DNA of 11,561 nucleotides from Limisoma sp963590405 (GTDB lineage Bacteria > Bacteroidota > Bacteroidia > Bacteroidales > Muribaculaceae), in NCBI GenBank assembly GCA_963590405.1, contig CAVAPE010000073.1, positions 1 to 11,561 on the forward strand, written 5' to 3'. The number at the start of each line of letters is the position of its first letter. Within the stretch, counting starts at the first letter, position 1. The position numbers and the translations under genes are program-made. Below, piece after piece: positions 1-7,516 of this stretch. The notes below the pieces were generated by a model. It did not search any database, was not told the origin of the DNA, and saw nothing but the letters and a program-made list of their open reading frames with translations.

Positions 1-1506
1 ATCTTGTTGTCAATTGTGTACGATAGGATTGTACCTGCTGTGGCATCGTCTGCGTTAGTGTCGCCACTCATCGGCGAGGTCTGATATGTATAACCGGCAC
101 GGAGGCTAAATTGAGGTGTAACTTTAAATTCGCCGCCGACACGTACGATGTTGCTTGCCTTAAATGTAGACTTGACATTGTTGGCTACATCCGAATCTTC
201 TCGTCCGTTATAGAGAGTCCGCATTCCGTTATACATCACGCGCTCATAGTCCAAACTTACGATTCCTCTGCCTCCAATAACGCCTGCCACGCTACCCATT
301 ACACGCCAAGGTGTGCGTGCATCAAATTCGGTTTCGCCCTCATAACCGCCATTAGTATCGGCAGTACCTTTGATATTGGATGCTGTTGTCGGAATATTTG
401 CTGCGTTGAAAGCGTAGGAAGTATTTGCATAGTAATTGGAACGAATGTTATAGAATGTTGGAGTGTGGAAAGCGAACCCTATGCGGAGTTCATTTACAGG
501 CTTTACAATGACACCCATCTTAAAATTGACACCCGTGCCTGTCATACGTAAGTAGTTCTGCATACCCCATGCGGCTTCACCTGTTCCAATATACGTATTG
601 TCTTTATTGACATAAGGGACAGACGCATTCTGTAACGTCTCGCCATAGTAAGAATAGAGGCTATAATCCAGGTCGGTAATGCCTACGGTTGCACCCCAAT
701 AGACCATATCCTTGACGTTGCCGCCAAAACTAAGGCTATACTCATTAATTTGTCCCGTTTCTTCAATCTCCATTTCAGCAGTGCCTGATGTGCCATTTTT
801 ATGCAATCCGTTGTAAGAATCGTTGCTTGATGATTTTGGGTTAATCAAATACGAGTTATACATCAGAATACTTATCCATGGGGCGTTTGATTGATAGTAC
901 GGATCGTACCCGCCCTGCACGGCTGCTAAATCAGATGTTGACCATCCTGCTGTACGGTCGGCGACATAGTTTGTCATTGAATTAGGCATACTATTCAATG
1001 TCCCAGAATACCGCCGCGTGAAATCCAAAGCCTTTGTATATGCAATACCCCAAGAGAATGTTGGTGTACTCTCCTTCCCTGTTCTAAACGTACCAACATA
1101 AGCGGCATTGTCAAAGTTGAATTTAGAGTTGCGCGTGTTGGAGCCATCAAGAGAGACATTTTTAACTACGCCGCCCATTGTTATTCCANNNNNNNNNNNN
1201 NNNNNNNNNNNNNNNNNNNNNNNNNNNNNNNNNNNNNNNNNNNNNNNNNNNNNNNNNNNNNNNNNNNNNNNNNNNNNNNNNNNNNNNNNNNNNNGAGCTG
1301 CGATAGACACCTATACCGCCAGGATTCTGATTGAGCACTGACAAGTCTCCGCCGAGAGCGCCAAATGCGCCACCCATCGACATAAATCGGGATGTTCCCC
1401 TCAAGTCTGTCTGAGAAATTGAATACAAGTCGAATGCGCCTTGCGCCATAGCCGATGATGCTGCCAATAGGCAAAATGCCGGAAATATTGTTTTTAGATT
1501 GTTCAT
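1..1506 (-). CDS. FadL/OmpP1-like outer-membrane beta-barrel protein, 3' end beyond window, interrupted by N gap
   Basis: Probable outer-membrane barrel of the OmpP1/FadL (hydrophobic-substrate transporter) family, often called 'hemin receptor' in Bacteroidetes annotation; the real substrate is unknown. Reading from the right there is a signal peptide (MNNLKTIFPAFCLLAASSAMAQ), then SRFMSMGGAFGALGGD and LNQNPGGIGVY, the family's N-terminal signature (usually NPAG; here NPGG). After the N run a frame stays open from 1188 to 1 and has the alternating polar/aromatic pattern of barrel strands, e.g. TPTFSWGIAYTK, LRIGFAFHTPTFYN, GRGIVSLDYERVMYNG and FSLRAGYTYQTSPMSG, the last typical of FadL C-terminal strands. 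About 70 codons precede the gap and about 396 follow. The two parts are in different frames as assembled, because 106 N is not a multiple of three; I read this as an arbitrary gap size, not a frameshift. ATG at 1506 is preferred over ATG at 1515, because AAAGG lies 9 nt before 1506 but directly abuts 1515. The gene lies 27 nt downstream of the Trp/Arg-rich protein gene, so the two are likely co-transcribed. Confidence 0.85.
1189..1294. other. Assembly gap (106 N)
   Basis: An unbroken run of 106 undetermined bases inside the FadL-like gene. It hides about 35 codons just after the LNQNPGGIGVY segment. The length does not preserve the reading frame across it, so it is probably an estimated scaffold gap; the true size should be congruent with 105 or 108 modulo 3 if the gene is intact. 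Confidence 0.99.
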
Positions 1507-1515
1507 CACTTTCAT

Positions 1516-1520
1516 CCTTT
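1516..1520 (-). promoter_or_regulatory. Ribosome binding site that decides the FadL-like start
   Basis: The minus strand reads AAAGG here, 9 nt before ATG 1506 and immediately adjacent to ATG 1515. It is the clearest Shine-Dalgarno-like site in a window whose other genes have A-rich leaders without one, and it favours 1506 as the start. Confidence 0.5.
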
Positions 1521-1533
1521 TTGATTAATAAAT

Positions 1534-2628
1534 TTATCTTCTGCCACCACGGCTTCCTCCACCGAAAGAGCCACGGCTTCCACCGCTTGATGAGCTACCA
1601 CCTCTAAAGCCTCCAAATGATGAATTTCCGCTATTATTTGTGGATTGGCGATAAGATGGTGTACTATTGTTAGTTGTGCGATTTGGATTTGAATAAGTTG
1701 GTGTGCTTCTGTCCAGACTTGTCGATGGTCTACGACCACTGTTTTGAGAAGGCTGGAATGTAGAAGTATTGCTGCCACGATAACCATTGAATGTGGTTAC
1801 AGGGCGATTTGTCGTTGTCGTACGGCTCGGCTGGCTGTAGGTCGGCGTATATGAAGATGATGACGGGCGACGACCAGTCGTTCTATAAGAATCAGAGCCT
1901 CTAAAGCCATTTGTCTCACTTGCCAATGCGGGACGACGACCTGAAGCGTTTACACGACCGCCAACTGGACGACGACCGCCGTCGGTGTAGTTAGGGCGCC
2001 AACCTCCGCCATAATAAGGATGATGGTGTCCCCAATCGCATCCACCCCAGCCATAGTGATGCCAAGACGGTCCCCAATATGGGTCATACCATCCCCAATC
2101 CCAGTATGAGCGGTATGGGCTCCAACCCCACCCCCAGTTCCAGTAATTGTACCCATACCAGAAATCATTGTAGTAAGAGTAGGTTGGCCACCAAGGAGAA
2201 TACGTGCCAAACGAGAAATAAGTTGACGGCGTGCCAACATAGATGTTTACATTATCGGCATAGTACAACTCTTTCAGTCGGCTATCACCTGACGATATTA
2301 CAATTGTAGGATTGTCAAAGCGTTCCATACGCTCAGTGTATTGGAATACATCAGAGTCGGTTTGCAAGGAATCTGTAGCCACACTGTCTCTTTGGGCATA
2401 TAGACCTCTGCGATTATATTCATCCACATCACGAGGCGATGTAGAGTATACCTGATATTCAGGTGCTTCAAAGTCAGCAGATGTAGTCGCGACCTTTTGT
2501 GTAGTTACGACAGTTGTATTTTTAACCTTCGATGGATTATAATATATATCATCATCGTAAAATCCCTGCCCCATCACCAACGGAGCGGAAAATGTTGCTG
2601 CTATAATAAAAAGACTACTTCGTTTCAT
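1534..2628 (-). CDS. Exported Trp/Tyr-rich protein with repetitive Arg/Gly/Ser/Thr-rich tail, function unknown
   Basis: I do not recognise a named family. The 364-residue product has a signal peptide (MKRSSLFIIAATFSAPLVMG, cleavage probably near residue 20) followed by an acidic/aromatic start (YDDDIYYNPSK). Residues 35-135 are a mixed region. Residues 137-210 are extremely aromatic, with 15 Trp and many Tyr, Gly and His (for example NYWNWGWGW, HHYGWGG, HHHPYYGGGW). Residues 211-364 are low-complexity Gly/Arg/Ser/Thr with recurrent GRRP (218, 230, 252, 298), [FY]RG (242, 283, 341) and TPTYS (261, 309) units, ending GSRGGRR. There is one Cys (197) and no lipobox or obvious T9SS sorting domain. 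The start chosen is ATG 2628; a longer reading from 2655 would run through the candidate promoter element. The context, 27 nt before a FadL-like barrel gene, suggests a periplasmic or surface partner, but this is inference. The low complexity also resembles adhesive or cell-surface coating proteins. Confidence 0.85.
   Translation of the reverse strand: MKRSSLFIIAATFSAPLVMGQGFYDDDIYYNPSKVKNTTVVTTQKVATTSADFEAPEYQVYSTSPRDVDEYNRRGLYAQRDSVATDSLQTDSDVFQYTERMERFDNPTIVISSGDSRLKELYYADNVNIYVGTPSTYFSFGTYSPWWPTYSYYNDFWYGYNYWNWGWGWSPYRSYWDWGWYDPYWGPSWHHYGWGGCDWGHHHPYYGGGWRPNYTDGGRRPVGGRVNASGRRPALASETNGFRGSDSYRTTGRRPSSSSYTPTYSQPSRTTTTNRPVTTFNGYRGSNTSTFQPSQNSGRRPSTSLDRSTPTYSNPNRTTNNSTPSYRQSTNNSGNSSFGGFRGGSSSSGGSRGSFGGGSRGGRR
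1597..1941 (-). repeat. Degenerate coding repeats in the Arg/Gly-rich tail
   Basis: Residues 230-344 of the exported protein contain a degenerate module in the order GRRP, then TPTYSxPxRTT, then [NG]G[FY]RG. GRRP recurs at 230, 252 and 298, TPTYS at 261 and 309, and the FRG/YRG element at 242, 283 and 341. The two best copies are offset by about 46-48 residues. Spacing between the elements varies, so this is an eroded repeat rather than an exact tandem array. Confidence 0.6.
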
Positions 2629-2652
2629 AGTTCTTCGTTTTTTAAATATAGA

Positions 2653-2660
2653 CAAATTTA
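2653..2660 (-). promoter_or_regulatory. Candidate Bacteroidetes -7 promoter element (TAAATTTG)
   Basis: The minus strand reads TAAATTTG, a full match to the Bacteroidetes sigma(ABfr) -7 consensus TAnnTTTG. It lies 24 nt upstream of ATG 2628, implying a 5' leader of roughly 20 nt. I see no good TTTG-type -33 element at the expected 19-21 nt upstream, so the call rests on the -7 box, its position and the surrounding AT-rich DNA. It would drive the exported protein gene and the FadL-like gene behind it. Confidence 0.45.
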
Positions 2661-2746
2661 ATCAGAATTAGTTTAATGCGACTATTAATTGTTAAATTAA
2701 ATTATCTTTTTTTACCAGTTAATAAGATTCTGTCCTTTCACAAGGC

Positions 2747-2762
2747 ATTTTGTCAACAAAAT
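2747..2762. repeat. 16-bp near-palindrome in the trmN6/exported-protein intergenic space
   Basis: ATTTTGT and ACAAAAT form a perfect 7-bp inverted repeat around a 2-nt centre (CA). It lies 6 nt past the trmN6 stop and about 120 nt upstream of the next start. The two-base centre makes a stable RNA hairpin unlikely and no T-run follows, so a terminator is improbable. Its form is that of a dimeric DNA-binding protein site, but no regulator is encoded nearby. The rest of 2629-2768 is AT-rich with no gene. Confidence 0.4.
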
Positions 2763-2768
2763 ATGAGC

Positions 2769-3467
2769 TTATCTGATGTAAAAATCTTTGGTTAGTCCTA
2801 CGAATTCGGGAGTTCTTTCGCTTGCATTCTGAAGTGTTATCACACCTTCATCAATCTCGACCATATAGTTGGCAAATTCCCATAAGAATCTTTTAATGGG
2901 CTTCTTTCCCGTTGTCCTAACCCCTACTCTTCTTCTTATCCAAAGATTATTCTCACCTGCATGAAATTCAATCATTTCTTTAACTTCCACTGGTGCGATA
3001 ATTCCGATAATGCCTTTCTGAGCGAGACAAGATGATGCCTTTTTGAAAAACTTTTCGAAGGGCAAAGAATCATTGTGGCGCGCCATAGCACGGCGAGAGT
3101 CTGGGGCTTTTATTCCGCCATCGAAATAAGGCGGATTTGAAATGATATAATCAAATTTTCTGTCAGTATCGAAATTTAGGAAATCGCTGTTGCTAATCGA
3201 CAGCCGGTCATTCCATGGAGAATTGCGGAAGTTGTATTCAGCCTCTTTGGCTGCTGAATTGTCGAGTTCTATGGCATCAATATGAGCCGTTGGATTACGT
3301 TGCGCAGACATCAATGACAAGATACCAGTTCCAGAGCCGACATCGAGAATCCGTTGAGCACAAACCAGGTCTGCCCACGCACCTAAAAGCACGCTATCAG
3401 TTCCGACCTTCATCTCGCTAGATGACTGCCGTACAGAGAATTGTTTGAATTCAAATATATTATCCAC
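2769..3467 (-). CDS. trmN6: tRNA1(Val) (adenine(37)-N6)-methyltransferase-like protein
   Basis: SAM-dependent methyltransferase of the YfiC/TrmN6 type, expected to methylate N6 of A37 in tRNA1(Val) in the cytoplasm. Visible family features, counting from GTG 3467 (232 residues), are: the N-terminal FEFKQF (5-10) and MKVGTDSVLLGAW (19-31) typical of the family; SAM-binding motif I LDVGSGTG (41-48); the acidic motif II region IDAIELD (63-69); the catalytic amino-methylase motif NPPYF (111-115); and RRAMARHNDSLPFEKF (125-140). Length is normal. The start is not ATG: the first in-frame Met is already inside the conserved MKVGTDS segment. Candidates are GTG 3467 (preferred, because family members begin just before F-x-FKQF) and TTG at 3482 or 3494, both of which fall inside the terminator of the previous gene. 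Transcription is therefore probably separate from the operon upstream, unless read-through occurs. Confidence 0.88.
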   Translation of the reverse strand: MDNIFEFKQFSVRQSSSEMKVGTDSVLLGAWADLVCAQRILDVGSGTGILSLMSAQRNPTAHIDAIELDNSAAKEAEYNFRNSPWNDRLSISNSDFLNFDTDRKFDYIISNPPYFDGGIKAPDSRRAMARHNDSLPFEKFFKKASSCLAQKGIIGIIAPVEVKEMIEFHAGENNLWIRRRVGVRTTGKKPIKRFLWEFANYMVEIDEGVITLQNASERTPEFVGLTKDFYIR

Positions 3468-3471
3468 GATG

Positions 3472-3500
3472 TAAAGATACAAAAAGCGCTGCAATCACAA
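3472..3500 (-). promoter_or_regulatory. Weak candidate promoter for trmN6, overlapping the terminator
   Basis: The minus strand has TTG at 3500-3498, then 18 nt, then TATCTTTA at 3479-3472, a one-base departure from TAnnTTTG. A start from this element would fall at or a few bases before GTG 3467, giving an almost leaderless mRNA. The match is imperfect and the AT content permissive, so this is tentative. Confidence 0.25.
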
Positions 3501-3514
3501 TGACTACAGCGCTT
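3480..3514 (-). terminator. Intrinsic terminator after the M13 peptidase gene
   Basis: On the minus strand AAGCGCTG (3514-3507) and CAGCGCTT (3491-3484) form a perfect 8-bp stem with a 15-nt loop, followed directly by a T-run (plus-strand A at 3481-3485). It begins 22 nt past the TAG stop of the M13 peptidase gene. It marks the end of the carB-to-M13 operon and sits only about 14 nt before the trmN6 start. Confidence 0.85.
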
Positions 3515-3536
3515 AAAAGTTATTTCAGATTAGTGT

Positions 3537-5552
3537 CTACCAAATCACGACACGGTCAGCTGGTGCGATATACATCGGGTCGCCCTCTTTAATACCGAAA
3601 GCCTTATAGAAAGCATCGATATTCTTAAGTGTGGCATTCACACGCCAACGACCAAGAGAGTGCTCGTCGGTAGTTGTGCGACGACGAATTTCTGCTGGAC
3701 GGATATTGTCTGCCCATACATTCGCATACGACAAGAAGAAACGTTGTGCTGGGGTGAAACCGTCGACAGTCTTGTTTTCTTTTGCCTCTTTCGTCTTTAA
3801 ATATGCCGAATAAGCGATTCTTAAACCACCCTGGTCTGCTATGTTCTCGCCAAGAGTTAATTTACCGTTTGCATGTATTGTGTCAATCACGACAATTTTG
3901 TCAAACTGGGCAGCCAATTTATTGGCAAGGTTGTCAAACATCTTAGAATCATCTTCAGTCCACCAGTCTTCCATATTACCTTCCTTGTCAAATTGGCGAC
4001 CATTGTCATCAAATCCGTGAGTCATTTCATGTCCGATAACGACACCAATAGCGCCATAGTTGTCGCAATCCAATGCGTCAGGCGAGAAGAATGGAGCTTG
4101 AAGAATACCAGCAGGGAAACAAATCTCATTGGTCAATGGGTTGTAATAAGCATTGACGGTTTGTGGTGTCATACCCCACTCCGACTTGTCGACTTCCTTT
4201 CCGCATTTCTCATTGGTGTCTTTTGTGTGGAAATCTGCGGCTGCTTTAACGTTTTCCCAATATGATTTTTTACCATCAATTGTAAGAGCTGAATAATCTT
4301 TCCATTTGTCAGGATAACCGATTTTCACAGTAAATGCCGACAATTTTTCAATGGCCTTTGCCTTAGTTACATCGCTCATCCATGTAAGAGCTTGAATGTG
4401 TTCTCCAAGAGATGTCTTCAAGTTGCCAACCAATTCAAGCATACGCTTTTTAGATTCCTCTGGGAAATATTTTTTTACATAAATCTGACCGAGACCTTCT
4501 CCGAGTGTGCCATCGATCTCAGACAGAGCTCTTTTCCAACGAGGACGGTCTTGCTCAGCACCAGAGATAACACTGCTCATTTCGAAATTGACTTTGCGGA
4601 AATCATCACTCAGATAGTCTGATGCAGAATTAACATAGTGGAAAATCAAATAATCCTTGATTTCACGCAAACTCTTATGCGCCAACAAATCATTAACCTT
4701 GTCAAGAGACTTCAGCTGCATCACGCACATATTGTCGACAACTGGCAAATACAATGCTTTGAGATATGCATTCCAATCAATGCTTGGGCATGCAGCTTTG
4801 ACATCTGCCAATGAGCGGATATTGTATTGTGCAAACATATCGCGTTGCTCAGTCCGAGTCATTGCCACCTTCGCAAGTTCCATTTCAATATCCATCACAT
4901 TGTCACGCATACGTTCTGCATCAGCTTGCTTGTATCCGGCAAGCACGAGCAGCTTGACAATAAATTGCTTGTACGCTTCACGGATCTTGACAGTCTGCTC
5001 GTCGTTGTTCATATAATAGTCACGATCGCCGAGGCCAAGACCGCTCTGTCCCCAATACAGAATATTGATGTCTGAGTTCTTCATATCGCCCATTACGCCG
5101 ACACCGAAGAAAGGAGCACTGAAACTGTGCATCCAACTGATGATATTGGTAATATCTGCTTTCTTGGCTTTTTCAATTTTTTTGAGGTCTGCCTTGATTG
5201 ACTTAGCACCCTCTTTATTCAATCGGACGCTATCCATTCCCAATGAATACAAGTCGGCAATTTTCTGCTCAACCGTACCGTTCGAAAATTTGCCAGAGCC
5301 CAAGTCTTCTACAAGACTTTGCAACTGTTTTTTGTTATTCTCACCAAGCATATCAAATGAGCCATAGCGAGAATACTCGGGTTTCAATGGGTTTAATTTC
5401 TGCCAACCGCCACATGCGTAGTTGTAGAAATCCACTTTTGGAGAGACTGACTCATCCAAATTTTCACGGGACACACCTGTTTTGGGCGTGCTCGCATTAA
5501 TAGTCATAGTCCCAGCTATGGCCATTAATAAGATGCTGTACTTTAAGTTCAT
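3537..5552 (-). CDS. Exported M13 family zinc metallopeptidase (PepO/neprilysin-like)
   Basis: Zinc endopeptidase that cleaves oligopeptides, expected in the periplasm or anchored outward. The 671-residue product starts with a signal peptide (residues 1-20, ending TINA). It then has the M13 N-terminal domain, with the diagnostic DFYNYACGGW (41-50), and the C-terminal catalytic domain. In the latter are NAYYNP (467-472, substrate backbone binding), the zinc motif HEMTH (508-512), the third zinc ligand in ENIADQGG (569-576, Glu569, with Asp573 supporting) and the HSLGRWRVN segment (631-639). It ends in RVVIW. All catalytic elements are present and length is normal. ATG 5552 is taken as the start; a TTG at 5558 is in frame but overlaps the upstream stop. 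The stop of the ABC-F gene (TGA, 5557-5555) lies only 2 nt before the ATG, so translational coupling is likely. It is the last gene of the operon, with a terminator behind it. Confidence 0.95.
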   Translation of the reverse strand: MNLKYSILLMAIAGTMTINASTPKTGVSRENLDESVSPKVDFYNYACGGWQKLNPLKPEYSRYGSFDMLGENNKKQLQSLVEDLGSGKFSNGTVEQKIADLYSLGMDSVRLNKEGAKSIKADLKKIEKAKKADITNIISWMHSFSAPFFGVGVMGDMKNSDINILYWGQSGLGLGDRDYYMNNDEQTVKIREAYKQFIVKLLVLAGYKQADAERMRDNVMDIEMELAKVAMTRTEQRDMFAQYNIRSLADVKAACPSIDWNAYLKALYLPVVDNMCVMQLKSLDKVNDLLAHKSLREIKDYLIFHYVNSASDYLSDDFRKVNFEMSSVISGAEQDRPRWKRALSEIDGTLGEGLGQIYVKKYFPEESKKRMLELVGNLKTSLGEHIQALTWMSDVTKAKAIEKLSAFTVKIGYPDKWKDYSALTIDGKKSYWENVKAAADFHTKDTNEKCGKEVDKSEWGMTPQTVNAYYNPLTNEICFPAGILQAPFFSPDALDCDNYGAIGVVIGHEMTHGFDDNGRQFDKEGNMEDWWTEDDSKMFDNLANKLAAQFDKIVVIDTIHANGKLTLGENIADQGGLRIAYSAYLKTKEAKENKTVDGFTPAQRFFLSYANVWADNIRPAEIRRRTTTDEHSLGRWRVNATLKNIDAFYKAFGIKEGDPMYIAPADRVVIW

Positions 5553-5554
5553 AA

Positions 5555-7492
5555 TCAATTATTATTTTTCAATTCTTCTAATTCCATTGTTGACGTTTCC
5601 CAATTTTCCATAGCTTCAGCCATTGATTGCTGCATCTTGCCGTGTTCTGCAAACAACTCATTGTCAACAATGCCTGATGCTATCTTGTCTTCAATTTCTT
5701 TGATTTTGGTTTCCAATTGGGCAATCTCTTCTTCTGCTTCTTTTACCTTCTTCTCAGCCTTTCTGATTCGCCTTTCCTGCTCTTTCTTCTCTTCATAGGA
5801 AATCTTTCCAGCCGAGGGCATGGATTCTGTTTGAGTGTCATCGTGCGCCGATTTGGTATTATTCATTTCCAACTCTCGGAATGAATCAATTTGTTTAACT
5901 TGTAGGAAGTCGTAGATTCCGCCAAGATGCTCCTTTACCTTACCGCCGCCAAACTCATATACTTTCGACACCAAACCATCAAGGAAATCACGGTCGTGGG
6001 AAACAACAATCACTGTGCCGTCGAAATCTTTTATAGCCTGCTTGAGCACGTCTTTCGTTTTGATGTCCAAGTGGTTGGTCGGCTCATCGAGTATAAGCAA
6101 ATTTACGGGTTCGAGCAGAAGACGAATCATAGCCAAACGTGTCTTTTCGCCACCCGACAACACTTTCACCTTTTTGTCGGAAGCCTCACCGCCAAACATA
6201 AATGCGCCAAGGATATCCCGAATTTTTGTACGGATATCCCCTACTGCGACTTGGTCGATTGTGTCGAATACCGAAATTTCGCCATCCAGAAGAGAAGCCT
6301 GGTTTTGTGCGAAATATCCTATTTTCACATTATGGCCAATCTTGAGATTACCATCAAATGGAATTTCGCCCATAATACACTTGACCAATGTCGACTTTCC
6401 CTCGCCGTTTTTGCCAACGAAAGCCACCTTTTCACCTCGCTTTATCGTAAGGTCTACCCCAGAAAACACTGTATGCGAGCCATAGGTCTTGCCAACGTTT
6501 TCACAGATTACAGGATAGTCTCCCGAACGCATAGCTGGTGGGAATTTTAGATTCAATTTTGAATTGTCAACCTCGTCGACTTCTATTGTTTCAATCTTTT
6601 CAAGTTGTTTGATGCGGCTCTGCACTTGCACAGATTTGGTCGCTTTGTACCGGAACCGTTCAATGAACTTTTCAGTTTGTTGAATCTGTTTCTGCTGGTT
6701 TTCAAAAGCGCGCATTTGCTGCTCAATACGCTCTTGATGCAACACCAAATATTTTGAATAATTTACTTGATAGTCGTAAATCTTTCCGCAAGAAATTTCG
6801 ATAGTCCGATTTGTTACATTATCGATAAATGCCTTGTCGTGTGACACTAAGACCACGACGTTTGCTTTTTGCTTAAGAAATCCCTCCAACCACTGAATTG
6901 ATTCAATATCCAAGTGGTTGGTCGGCTCATCAAGCAACAACACATCAGGACGTTGCAACAATAATTTTGCCAACTCAATTCGCATGCGCCATCCGCCACT
7001 AAATTCCGAAGTGTTTCGTTCGAAATCTGAACGGACAAAGCCAAGACCAGTCAGCGTCTTCTCAATTTCTGCTTCTCCGTTCTCGCTTTCCTCCATCTGT
7101 ATCAAGTCGTTTAAACTTGTTATATGGTCAATCAAATCTTGATACGAATCTGACTCATAATCAGTTCGCTCGGAAAGCTCATTATTGAGCCTGTCCAAAG
7201 AGGCTTTCATCTCATCAATATGACCAAACACTGTCCTTACTTCCTCAATCACCGTACGATTGTCTGTAAGAATCATTTGTTGTGGCAAATACCCTACAGA
7301 GATGTCCTTCTGGATAGCAACAACACCACTCGTTGGGTGTTGCAGACTGGCAATAATTTTCAACAAAGTTGATTTGCCGGCTCCATTCTTCCCAACGAGT
7401 GCTATTTTGTCGCGCTTATTAATTACAAAATTAGCATCCTTAAAAAGTGCGACTGTGTTGAATTCAACGCCTACATTTTGTATTGAAATCAT
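5555..7492 (-). CDS. ABC-F family ATPase (Uup/YdiF-type ribosome-associated factor)
   Basis: Soluble twin-ATPase protein with no membrane segments; ABC-F proteins bind the ribosomal E site and relieve stalled translation or assist assembly. In the 645 residues, domain 1 has Walker A GKNGAGKST (34-42), signature SGGWR (165-169), Walker B with catalytic Glu189 (LLLDEP) and SHDKAF (217-222). A charged, Gln-rich coiled linker follows at about 245-310 (the P-site tRNA interaction motif region). Domain 2 has Walker A GKNGEGKST (360-368), signature LSGGE (445-449), Walker B LILDEP with Glu470, and SHDRDF (498-503). A Lys/Glu-rich C-terminal coiled coil (about 565-645) resembles the DNA/RNA-binding tail of Uup and YdiF. 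The linker is not notably extended, so an antibiotic-resistance ABC-F is less likely than a housekeeping one. It starts 24 nt after the C1 peptidase gene and ends 2 nt before the M13 peptidase gene. Confidence 0.95.
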   Translation of the reverse strand: MISIQNVGVEFNTVALFKDANFVINKRDKIALVGKNGAGKSTLLKIIASLQHPTSGVVAIQKDISVGYLPQQMILTDNRTVIEEVRTVFGHIDEMKASLDRLNNELSERTDYESDSYQDLIDHITSLNDLIQMEESENGEAEIEKTLTGLGFVRSDFERNTSEFSGGWRMRIELAKLLLQRPDVLLLDEPTNHLDIESIQWLEGFLKQKANVVVLVSHDKAFIDNVTNRTIEISCGKIYDYQVNYSKYLVLHQERIEQQMRAFENQQKQIQQTEKFIERFRYKATKSVQVQSRIKQLEKIETIEVDEVDNSKLNLKFPPAMRSGDYPVICENVGKTYGSHTVFSGVDLTIKRGEKVAFVGKNGEGKSTLVKCIMGEIPFDGNLKIGHNVKIGYFAQNQASLLDGEISVFDTIDQVAVGDIRTKIRDILGAFMFGGEASDKKVKVLSGGEKTRLAMIRLLLEPVNLLILDEPTNHLDIKTKDVLKQAIKDFDGTVIVVSHDRDFLDGLVSKVYEFGGGKVKEHLGGIYDFLQVKQIDSFRELEMNNTKSAHDDTQTESMPSAGKISYEEKKEQERRIRKAEKKVKEAEEEIAQLETKIKEIEDKIASGIVDNELFAEHGKMQQSMAEAMENWETSTMELEELKNNN

Positions 7493-7516
7493 TATTTATT
7501 ATCAAAAACGCAGGAT

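Noticed and set aside
111..551. Open frame on the plus strand opposite the FadL-like gene
   Set aside because: It is Cys/His-rich without any domain, has no start context, and lies wholly antisense to a convincing barrel-coding frame.
1512..1787. Minus-strand open frames inside the exported protein gene (1512-1787 and 1950-2240)
   Set aside because: They are alternative frames of low-complexity DNA in the same strand, without starts or motifs of their own.
2734..2745. Small hairpin CCTT-GTGA-AAGG (minus strand) downstream of trmN6
   Set aside because: Only 4 bp of stem and not followed by a T-run, so not supportable as a terminator or structured RNA.
3537..3560. M13 peptidase ending in RVVIW instead of the neprilysin-type Cys-x-x-Trp end
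   Set aside because: Bacterial PepO-type members commonly lack the eukaryotic terminal cysteine, so this is not an anomaly.
5927..6550. Long plus-strand open frames (also 6015-6485) opposite the ABC-F gene
   Set aside because: Antisense shadows of a strongly conserved ATPase; no recognisable domain and no promoter or ribosome-binding signal.
6066..6931. Identical 23-bp direct repeat (6066-6088 and 6909-6931)
   Set aside because: Both copies encode the Walker B LDEPTNHLD segment of the two ATPase domains in one protein, so this is expected paralogy rather than a mobile or recombination repeat.
5555..7492. ABC-F protein as an antibiotic-resistance determinant
   Set aside because: The inter-domain linker is not visibly extended, it has a Uup/YdiF-like coiled tail, and it sits in a core operon; a housekeeping role is more likely.
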